Source: Nitrospirota bacterium
Lineage (GTDB): Bacteria > Nitrospirota > 9FT-COMBO-42-15 > HDB-SIOI813
Length of the DNA stretch: 5,270 nt
NCBI GenBank assembly: GCA_016214375.1
Contig: JACROQ010000158.1
Coordinates: 1-5,270, forward strand
Reading direction: 5' to 3'
Part shown: positions 1-5,270 of the stretch, piece by piece
Layout of the letters: each line of letters opens with the position of its first letter
How positions within the stretch are numbered: the first letter of the stretch is position 1
Program-made: the position numbers and the translations under genes
Notes under the pieces: generated by a model
The model's database searches: none
What the model was told of the DNA's origin: nothing
The model's input: only the letters and a program-made list of their open reading frames with translations

Positions 1-273
1 AAATCTTCTTAAGATGGAAAAAGATCTTATAAATCCACCGATCATTTTTGTGACAGAGACCATCTTTGAGAGAATATCTTTATTCACAATCCCGCCGGCA
101 GGGATCGTCTCTAACCTGTATCCTTCCTTCGGCAGTATCCTGGCCTCTATCCCCTGTTTTGTACCCACAAAGAGTACTTCAGAATCAGGCCCCTGTCTAC
201 TAAATTCTTCTGCGACGGCGATCCCCGGATAGAGATGTCCTCCGGTGCCGCCGCCTGCAATCAATATACGCAT
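1..273 (-). CDS. murG: MurG, UDP-GlcNAc:lipid I N-acetylglucosaminyltransferase (N-terminal 91 residues, runs off window)
   Basis: MurG transfers GlcNAc from UDP-GlcNAc to lipid I on the inner face of the cytoplasmic membrane, giving lipid II. Reading the minus strand from the ATG at 273-271 gives 91 codons without a stop up to the window edge, so the gene is cut at its 3' side (usual length about 355-370 residues). The N-terminus MRILIAGGGTGGHLYPG carries the diagnostic glycine-rich GGGTGGH loop at residues 7-13 of the GT28-family N-terminal Rossmann domain. It is followed by family-like EVLFVGTKQGIEARILP (residues 32-48) and a basic, hydrophobic stretch near residues 75-91 (MIGGFIRSFSILRRF) that fits the membrane-associating face. 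The start at 273 is chosen because MurG normally begins almost directly at this beta strand. An in-frame ATG at 294-292 would add MPLGIPH. Neither start has a strong Shine-Dalgarno. The gene follows ftsW by 34 bases (13 from the alternative start). The identity is firm; the exact start is not. Confidence 0.96.
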   Translation of the reverse strand, partial: MRILIAGGGTGGHLYPGIAVAEEFSRQGPDSEVLFVGTKQGIEARILPKEGYRLETIPAGGIVNKDILSKMVSVTKMIGGFIRSFSILRRF

Positions 274-307
274 ATGAGGGATACCCAAAGGCATCAGACC
301 CTAACTG

Positions 308-1528
308 TTAAGATGTCAATCTAAAGTCCGGTGCCTGCTGTATATCGTCTGAGTTGAATAAATATCTTCTGTTAACCTTTTTATTAGAGTGTGTATGCAT
401 CTCCATTTGAAGCGTTACCGGGGATCTTCCGGACAGGGCATAGAGGATCCCTACCATGGTCATATTGGTGAGCAGAGAGGTCCCTCCAAAGCTCAGGAAT
501 GGGAGGGCGATACCCTTTGTGGGGAACAGACCTGTCACGATGCAGAGGTTCATCAGGATTTGTATCCCGATAAACAGGGAGATCCCTGAAGAGAGGTATC
601 CCTCAAATGAACCCCAGTGGTGTTTAACGATCCTGAAACACCTCCACAGGAACAATACAAAGAGCAGGGTTACAGAGACAGTCCCTGCAAAACCCAGCTC
701 CTCTCCCACCACTGCGAATATAAAATCGGTGTGCGCCTCCGGAAGAAAGAAGAGCTTCTGCCGGCCTTCCCCGATTCCGGTTCCCAGCAGGCCTCCGTCC
801 CCAAAGGAGAGGAAGGACTGCACGATCTGGTAGCCCACGGTTGACGCGTGTTCCCACGGATTCAGGAAGGCGGTGATCCTCTGTCTCCTGTAGCCGATAT
901 TCAGGACGAGCATCAGGGCGACAGGGAGAAAGGATATAAAGAGTCCCAGGATATGCCGCCATCGGGCCCCTCCGATAAACAACATTGCCGCTGAGCCGGC
1001 CCCGATCACAACCGCAGTGCCGAGGTCCGGTTCAGCGATGATCAGAAGAAACATGATCCCTGTCAGTATCAGCGGTGGGAGGAAGCCATCAAAGAAGTCC
1101 CGGACCTTCTCCTCTTTTTTCACCAAATAGGCAGAGAGGTAGATAATGACCGACAGCTTTGCCAGTTCAGAGGGTTGGAAGGAGACAGGACCGAACCTGA
1201 ACCATCGCCGTGCGCTGTTAATCTCAGAACCGATGCCGGGGATTAATACAAGGATGAGAAACAGGTAAGAGACGATCATCAGGGGGAGGGGGAGCCTTTT
1301 CAGGAGATCGGTATCGATTCTGGATGCGGTCAGCATCGCAATGATCGCAAGCGCCATCCATAAGATCTGCTTCTTCAGGAAATAAAAGGAGTCTCCATGG
1401 TTCTTCAGGGCAATGATACCGCTGGCGCTGTATACCATAATCAGGCCGATCCCGGCAAGACACATGACCAATACAAGGAGCAGCCGGTCTTTCCGGATAT
1501 AATTTACTGAACGGGAGGAAGTTTCCAT
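308..1528 (-). CDS. ftsW: FtsW, septal SEDS-family peptidoglycan glycosyltransferase
   Basis: FtsW is the integral-membrane SEDS enzyme that polymerises lipid II into septal glycan strands with its cognate class B PBP (FtsI). The 406-residue protein is mostly hydrophobic and has the family's multi-span pattern, about ten membrane segments starting near residue 17. Visible motifs are ARRWFRFG with QPSELAKL (residues 106-125), AEPDLGTA (165-172), RRQRITAFLNPW (214-225), PEAHTDF (263-269), GEELGF (275-280) and ALPFLSFGGTSLLTN (341-355). Asp268 in HTDF matches the proposed catalytic Asp of SEDS enzymes (Asp297 in E. coli FtsW). FtsW is preferred over RodA because of the dcw position between murD and murG. 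After about residue 368 there is a polar, mostly basic cytoplasmic tail of some 38 residues rich in His, Asn and Lys. The ATG at 1528-1526 is supported by a good Shine-Dalgarno inside murD. The gene overlaps the murD end by 25 bases in a different frame. One oddity is that the usual N-G-A-x-R-W motif reads NSARRW here (Ser105). Confidence 0.96.
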   Translation of the reverse strand: METSSRSVNYIRKDRLLLVLVMCLAGIGLIMVYSASGIIALKNHGDSFYFLKKQILWMALAIIAMLTASRIDTDLLKRLPLPLMIVSYLFLILVLIPGIGSEINSARRWFRFGPVSFQPSELAKLSVIIYLSAYLVKKEEKVRDFFDGFLPPLILTGIMFLLIIAEPDLGTAVVIGAGSAAMLFIGGARWRHILGLFISFLPVALMLVLNIGYRRQRITAFLNPWEHASTVGYQIVQSFLSFGDGGLLGTGIGEGRQKLFFLPEAHTDFIFAVVGEELGFAGTVSVTLLFVLFLWRCFRIVKHHWGSFEGYLSSGISLFIGIQILMNLCIVTGLFPTKGIALPFLSFGGTSLLTNMTMVGILYALSGRSPVTLQMEMHTHSNKKVNRRYLFNSDDIQQAPDFRLTS

Positions 1529-2862
1529 ACCCTCTCCTTAAAGACCCTTCCGCGGTCTTCAAAATTCTTAAACATATCAAAACTGGCACAGGCCGGGGAG
1601 AGGAGTACAACATCCCCTTTGACCGCCTCTTTGTGGGCAATATAGACGGCCTCTTCCATGGAACCTGCATGGATCGTCGTCGTCAGATCGCCTGCCGCGC
1701 GCCTCAGTTTCTCCCTGGCCTCCCCTATCAGGATCAGTCTCTTGACCTTCTCCTGGATCAGGGGTCTCAACAGGGAGAAATCGCTCCCCTTGTCCCGTCC
1801 GCCGGCGATCAGCAGGATGGGTTCATTGAAACCCTCTATCGATTTGATGACGGCCCCGACATTGGTTCCTTTGGAATCGTTGATGTATTTTACCCCGTCT
1901 ATCTCCCGTACAAACTCAAGTCTGTGCTCAAGGCCCGGAAACACTCTTAACGTCCCGGCTATGATCTCAGGGGTGCATCCCCGCAGGAGAGCCGCTGCCG
2001 CCGCCGCCATGGAGTTCTCCAGATTGTGTACCCCCTTTATCCCGATTTCCGATATCTCACAAAGCGTTTCCTGACGGCCGTTCATGTTTGAGACCAGCCG
2101 GCCCTCCTCAGCAAAGACCCCGTTTTCTACCTTCCTTCTCCTGCTGAAGACAATCACCCTTCCCCTGAACCTGGCGGAGACCTCCGTACTCCACGGCTCA
2201 TCTCCGTTGATGACGGCAAAGTCATCTGCAGTCTGATTCTCAAATATCCTGAACTTGGCCTCTGCATATTCCTGTATGCCGGGGTATCTGTCCATGTGGT
2301 CAGGGGATATGTTCAGCAGGATAGATACGGACGGTTTGAAGTCCCCGATCGTTTCGAGCTGGAAACTGCTGAGCTCAGCCACCACGCAATCCGCGCCGCC
2401 CCCTGACAGGACATACTCCGTCAGCGGTGTGCCGAGATTTCCGCCCACAAACACCCTGTCCCCCTTTGCCTTTAATATCTCGCCGATCAGCGTCGTTGTC
2501 GTCGATTTCCCGTTCGAACCTGTAAGAGCTATCAGGGGGGCATCCAGGAGCTGATAGGCAAGCTCAATCTCACTGATGATCTTAACGCCGTTTTCTTTTG
2601 CCCGGACGAGGGGGTCTATGTTTTTCGGGACACCCGGACTCAGGATGATCAGATCTGCTGAGAGAAATGTCCCCGTGCTATGTCCTCCTGCCTCCATCTT
2701 TATCCCCAGTGCGGCAAGTTCTCTTGCCTCTGCAGACAGGGCATCCCAGGGGCTGCGGTCCGTGGCCGTCACCCGGGCGTTGTTGCGGACGAGGAGGCGT
2801 GACGCGGCAACACCGCTTCTGCCCAGGCCGACTACCAGCACTCTGCGATCTTTCAACTTCAT
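1504..2862 (-). CDS. murD: MurD, UDP-N-acetylmuramoyl-L-alanine--D-glutamate ligase
   Basis: MurD is a cytoplasmic ATP-dependent Mur ligase that adds D-Glu to UDP-MurNAc-L-Ala. The 452-residue length is normal for the family. Three domains are visible. The N-terminal Rossmann-like UDP-binding domain has VLVVGLGRSG (residues 8-17) and LSPGVP (74-79). The central ATPase domain has P-loop LTGSNGKSTTT (113-123), ELSSFQLE (163-170), NISPDHMDRY (184-193) and Lys203 in EAKFRIFEN, the likely carbamylated lysine. The C-terminal domain has GLEHRLE (310-316), NDSKGTN (328-334), AGGRDKG (353-359) and LLSPACASFDMF (420-431). The ATG at 2862-2860 is chosen because it lies 9 bases from a GGGGGTGA Shine-Dalgarno. 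A TTG directly before it (2865-2863) is a possible start adding one residue. The gene begins 18 bases after the mraY stop and its last 25 bases overlap ftsW. No defect is seen. Confidence 0.97.
   Translation of the reverse strand: MKLKDRRVLVVGLGRSGVAASRLLVRNNARVTATDRSPWDALSAEARELAALGIKMEAGGHSTGTFLSADLIILSPGVPKNIDPLVRAKENGVKIISEIELAYQLLDAPLIALTGSNGKSTTTTLIGEILKAKGDRVFVGGNLGTPLTEYVLSGGGADCVVAELSSFQLETIGDFKPSVSILLNISPDHMDRYPGIQEYAEAKFRIFENQTADDFAVINGDEPWSTEVSARFRGRVIVFSRRRKVENGVFAEEGRLVSNMNGRQETLCEISEIGIKGVHNLENSMAAAAAALLRGCTPEIIAGTLRVFPGLEHRLEFVREIDGVKYINDSKGTNVGAVIKSIEGFNEPILLIAGGRDKGSDFSLLRPLIQEKVKRLILIGEAREKLRRAAGDLTTTIHAGSMEEAVYIAHKEAVKGDVVLLSPACASFDMFKNFEDRGRVFKERVWKLPPVQ
1532..1539 (-). 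promoter_or_regulatory. Ribosome binding site of ftsW, inside murD
   Basis: The minus strand reads AAGGAGAG, with AAGGAG ending 5 bases before the ftsW ATG at 1528. It lies within the last codons of murD, so ribosomes finishing murD cross it. This fixes the ftsW start and with it the 25-base gene overlap. Confidence 0.75.
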
Positions 2863-2871
2863 CAAACCGGT

Positions 2872-2879
2872 TCACCCCC
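2872..2879 (-). promoter_or_regulatory. Ribosome binding site of murD
   Basis: The minus strand reads GGGGGTGA here, one mismatch from GGAGGTGA, in the short gap after the mraY stop. It lies 9 bases before the ATG at 2862 and 6 bases before the TTG at 2865. This spacing favours the ATG but does not exclude the TTG. Confidence 0.7.
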
Positions 2880-2880
2880 G

Positions 2881-3957
2881 TTATCTCAATTTCAGGGTAC
2901 TCAGGGCAAGAAGGCCCAGCATAATCGATATAATCCAGAACCGCACGATGATCTTGGGTTCCTGCCACCCCTTGAGTTCATAATGATGGTGGAGGGGGGC
3001 CATTAAGAAGACCCTCTTCCCCTGTAACTTAAAGGATGCCACCTGGAATATAACCGAGACCGTCTCTAAGACAAAAATTCCTCCTACAATCACCAGCAGC
3101 AGCTCATGTTTGGATATGATGGCCACAGAGCCGAGCAGTGCCCCCAGTGGGAGCGATCCAACATCCCCCATGAACACGGAGGCAGGGTAGGTGTTAAACC
3201 AGAGGAAACCCAGGCTGGCGCCCAATACGGCACCGCAGAGTATGGCCAGTTCCCCGGATCCGTTGACGAATGGGATGAGGAGATAATTTGCGATCTTCGC
3301 ATGTCCGGCCGCATAGGTAATAATGGTGTATATCATCGTAGCCACGATGACCGGCCCTATGGCAAGGCCGTCCAGGCCGTCTGTCAGGTTTACGGCATTG
3401 GAGGCCCCGACGATGATAAAGATGACCAAGGGGATATAGAACCATCCGAGATCAGGATTGACATTCTTTAAGAACGGCACCGTGAGCTTTGTCGAGTAGG
3501 CGGGGAGGGAGTAGAGGACATAGGCAATCACAGAGGCCACGATAATCTGAAGAGTGAATTTATACCGGCCTGCCAGCCCGGCTGATTTCTTTCTGACGAC
3601 CTTCAGGTAATCGTCTGTGAAACCGATCAGACCGAAGCCGATGAGTGCGAACAGGACCAGCCAGATATAGAGGTTTGACAGGTCCATCCAGGACAGGGTA
3701 GCGAATAATATCACCATGATGATGAGAACTCCTCCCATCGTCGGTGTCCCTGATTTGGAGAGGTGGCTCCTGGGTCCGTCATCCCGGACGACCTGGCCGA
3801 TCTGATACCGCTTCAGAAACTCTATCATATAGGGCCCGATGACGAGGGATAATATGAGGGCGGTCAGGATGGCATAGATCGTCCGCAGAGTGATATATCT
3901 GAAGACATTAAAGAAGGAATGGTACTCATGAAGCGAATACAGAATGTAATATAGCAT
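2881..3957 (-). CDS. mraY: MraY, phospho-N-acetylmuramoyl-pentapeptide transferase
   Basis: MraY is the polytopic membrane enzyme that transfers phospho-MurNAc-pentapeptide from its UDP carrier to undecaprenyl phosphate, forming lipid I. The 358-residue protein is full length (family about 320-370) and has roughly ten hydrophobic segments. Signature motifs are GTPTMGG (residues 70-76), GFTDDYLKV with the Asp115-Asp116 pair (112-120), NAVNLTDGLDGLA (187-199), FNTYPASVFMGDVGS with Asp265 (254-268), and the PLHHHYELKGW triple-His loop (321-331). The aspartates and histidines correspond to the Mg2+/active-site residues known for the family. The ATG at 3957-3955 is chosen because the encoded N-terminus (MLYYILYSL then FNVFRYITLRT) has the expected family pattern. 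The upstream murF stop is in the same frame only two codons away, so no earlier in-frame start exists. There is no close Shine-Dalgarno: the nearest purine run, AAGAGAG, is about 16 bases off. Translation may therefore depend on coupling to murF, which is inference. Confidence 0.97.
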   Translation of the reverse strand: MLYYILYSLHEYHSFFNVFRYITLRTIYAILTALILSLVIGPYMIEFLKRYQIGQVVRDDGPRSHLSKSGTPTMGGVLIIMVILFATLSWMDLSNLYIWLVLFALIGFGLIGFTDDYLKVVRKKSAGLAGRYKFTLQIIVASVIAYVLYSLPAYSTKLTVPFLKNVNPDLGWFYIPLVIFIIVGASNAVNLTDGLDGLAIGPVIVATMIYTIITYAAGHAKIANYLLIPFVNGSGELAILCGAVLGASLGFLWFNTYPASVFMGDVGSLPLGALLGSVAIISKHELLLVIVGGIFVLETVSVIFQVASFKLQGKRVFLMAPLHHHYELKGWQEPKIIVRFWIISIMLGLLALSTLKLR

Positions 3958-3963
3958 ATGATT

Positions 3964-5270
3964 TTAATGCAGACTCTCTTTAAGCCCCTCGATGATCCTC
4001 TCCATCTTCATCCCCCGCGACCCCTTTACCAGCAGCATGTCTCCTTGATGAAGCCACTGTTTTATCTTCTCGAGAGTCTGCGCATTATCCCTGCAGGTGA
4101 TCACTCTGTCTTCAGACATACCGGCGCCGGTTGCACCCTCAGCCACATACTCTGCAAATTCGCCTACGGAGATCAGTCCGTCAATCCCTGCACCCGCGAT
4201 GTAGATGCCGAGATCGCGGTGGGCGGTCGCCGCATTCTCCCCCAGCTCCAGCATATCCCCCTGGACGACAAACTTCTGTCTTCCCTCTTTAAGGCTCTTC
4301 AGCATATCGATAGCAGCGACCATGGAGGCCGGATTTGCATTATAGGTATCATTGAGGACATAAATTCCTCCCACATTTTCGATCGCACTCCTCATCTTTA
4401 CCGGCGTAAACTTCTCTAATCCCTGTTGGATGTCCTTTAAGTCTGCCCCCACGGCATAGGCCGTTGCTGCGGCACATAAGGCGTTATAGAGGTTATGGAG
4501 CCCGATGACCTGCATGGGGATATTCACCTGTCCCAGCGGGCAGGTGAGTCTGAACGTCATCATCTCCGCAGTCTTGCCCGGGAGGGTGATATCTGCAATT
4601 TCTGTATAGACATCCGCGTGTGAAGACATCCCGACACTGACCACCCGGCACTGTACCATGGACTTGAACACGTCAAAAAAGGTATCATCCCGGTTCAGGA
4701 TACAGACCCCATCCGCTTTGATGAAGTTGAGAATCTCCCCTTTTGCCTCGGCAACGTTCTCTATCCTTCCCAGCTTTTCAAGGTGGGTAGGGCCGATATT
4801 GGTAATCACCGCTGCCGTGGGGCCGGCGATCTGACAGAGTCTTGTGAGCTCTCTCCGGTCACTGATCCCCATCTCGATGACCGCCATATGGTGTGATGGG
4901 GTCAGCCTGAACAGCGTGAGGGGGACACCGATGTGATTGTTCATATTCCCTTCGTTCTTAAGGACAGAGAATTTATGACTCAGGATATGCCAGAGCATCT
5001 CCTTTGTGGTGGTCTTCCCATTGCTTCCGGTGATCCCGATCAGGGGGATGGAAAACTTTTCCCTGTAATAACGAGCCAACTCCTGAAGGGCATTGAGGGT
5101 ATCTCCGGCGGCGACGAAGGGGATGCTGTGACTCTCTGTCTCTGTCAAAGAATCTGTAAGGGGGTAGCCCTCCCGGATGACCACACCCGAGGCCCCCTTC
5201 CTGACCGCCTCTTTAATAAAATTGTGCCCGTCAAAGTTTTCCCCCCTGAGGGAGATGAACAACTCCCCCT
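3964..5270 (-). CDS. murF: MurF, UDP-N-acetylmuramoyl-tripeptide--D-alanyl-D-alanine ligase (5' end outside window)
   Basis: MurF is a cytoplasmic ATP-dependent Mur ligase that adds the D-Ala-D-Ala dipeptide to UDP-MurNAc-tripeptide. The frame is open to the window edge, so 434 residues are visible. The first ones read GELFISLRGENFDGHNF, the conserved MurF segment that normally sits about 35-40 residues in, so the true start is missing. A TTG at 5262-5260 could be mistaken for a start but is the Leu of GELF. Counting from that Gly, the central domain has P-loop GITGSNGKTTTKE (78-90), NEGNMNNHIGVPLTL (105-119), NIGPTHLEKLG (157-167) and AEAKGEI with the probable carbamylated Lys176. The C-terminal part has NDTYNANPASM (306-316), ELGENA (341-346) and VKGSRGMKMERI (414-425). 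The MNNHIGVP and NDTYNANP signatures, and its place directly before mraY, mark it as MurF rather than MurE or MurC. It ends with TAA at 3966-3964, six bases before mraY. Confidence 0.96.
   Translation of the reverse strand, partial: GELFISLRGENFDGHNFIKEAVRKGASGVVIREGYPLTDSLTETESHSIPFVAAGDTLNALQELARYYREKFSIPLIGITGSNGKTTTKEMLWHILSHKFSVLKNEGNMNNHIGVPLTLFRLTPSHHMAVIEMGISDRRELTRLCQIAGPTAAVITNIGPTHLEKLGRIENVAEAKGEILNFIKADGVCILNRDDTFFDVFKSMVQCRVVSVGMSSHADVYTEIADITLPGKTAEMMTFRLTCPLGQVNIPMQVIGLHNLYNALCAAATAYAVGADLKDIQQGLEKFTPVKMRSAIENVGGIYVLNDTYNANPASMVAAIDMLKSLKEGRQKFVVQGDMLELGENAATAHRDLGIYIAGAGIDGLISVGEFAEYVAEGATGAGMSEDRVITCRDNAQTLEKIKQWLHQGDMLLVKGSRGMKMERIIEGLKESLH

Noticed and set aside
14..232. 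A 72-codon plus-strand open frame at the left edge.
   Set aside because: It is antisense to the start of murG, whose minus-strand frame carries the GGGTGGH motif and reads through without a stop.
277..286. A short palindrome-like GGG-TAT-CCC just before the murG ATG at 273, considered as a hairpin or operator.
   Set aside because: The arms are only three bases, too short to call a stem, and no U-run or known operator motif accompanies them.
456..833. A 125-codon plus-strand open frame opposite ftsW, with similar plus-strand frames opposite murD and mraY.
   Set aside because: These frames lie entirely within conserved genes on the other strand. Their translations are Pro/Arg/Ser-rich with no recognisable domain, as expected for antisense shadows.
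1986..2010. A GCC/GCT-rich tract resembling a short tandem repeat.
   Set aside because: It encodes a run of alanines in MurD (about residues 286-291) at a position where the family is Ala-rich. The codons are mixed and there is no sign of repeat instability.
3958..4419. A 153-codon plus-strand open frame opposite the 3' part of murF.
   Set aside because: It is antisense to a fully convincing MurF reading frame, resembles no family and has no ribosome binding site that I can see. It is a shadow frame.

Overview
The window is one uninterrupted piece of a bacterial dcw (division and cell wall) cluster. All genes lie on the minus strand, so transcription runs from high to low coordinates. The order is murF (5' end outside the window), mraY, murD, ftsW, then murG (3' end outside the window). 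This is the classical dcw order seen in many Gram-negative phyla. The expected outer neighbours, murE/ftsI upstream and murC/murB/ftsQAZ downstream, are not in the window, so their presence is inference.

Layout: murF 5270-3964, a 6-base gap, mraY 3957-2881, an 18-base gap, murD 2862-1504, a 25-base overlap with ftsW 1528-308, then murG from 273 (or 294) to the window edge. Only about 60 bases are non-coding. I see no internal promoter, rho-independent terminator, RNA gene, mobile element, CRISPR array or repeat. The tight packing suggests a single polycistronic message with translational coupling at several junctions. The promoter would lie upstream of the window.

The genes form one pathway. 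MurD adds D-glutamate to UDP-MurNAc-L-Ala in the cytoplasm. MurF adds the terminal D-Ala-D-Ala to the UDP-MurNAc-tripeptide. MraY moves the phospho-MurNAc-pentapeptide onto undecaprenyl phosphate to make lipid I. MurG adds GlcNAc to make lipid II. FtsW, a SEDS glycosyltransferase, polymerises lipid II at the septum with its partner class B PBP.

The organism is a bacterium with moderate GC (roughly 50-55% by eye). It uses AGG, ATA, CTC and CCG codons freely. The MraY N-terminus (MLYYILYSL...FNVFRYITLRT) resembles Desulfobacterota/Nitrospirota-type proteins as I remember them. That placement is an impression from memory and is low confidence. All five proteins look intact, with their key motifs, wherever they are visible. 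I found no undescribed system; the points worth a second look concern start sites, gene junctions and one residue in FtsW.
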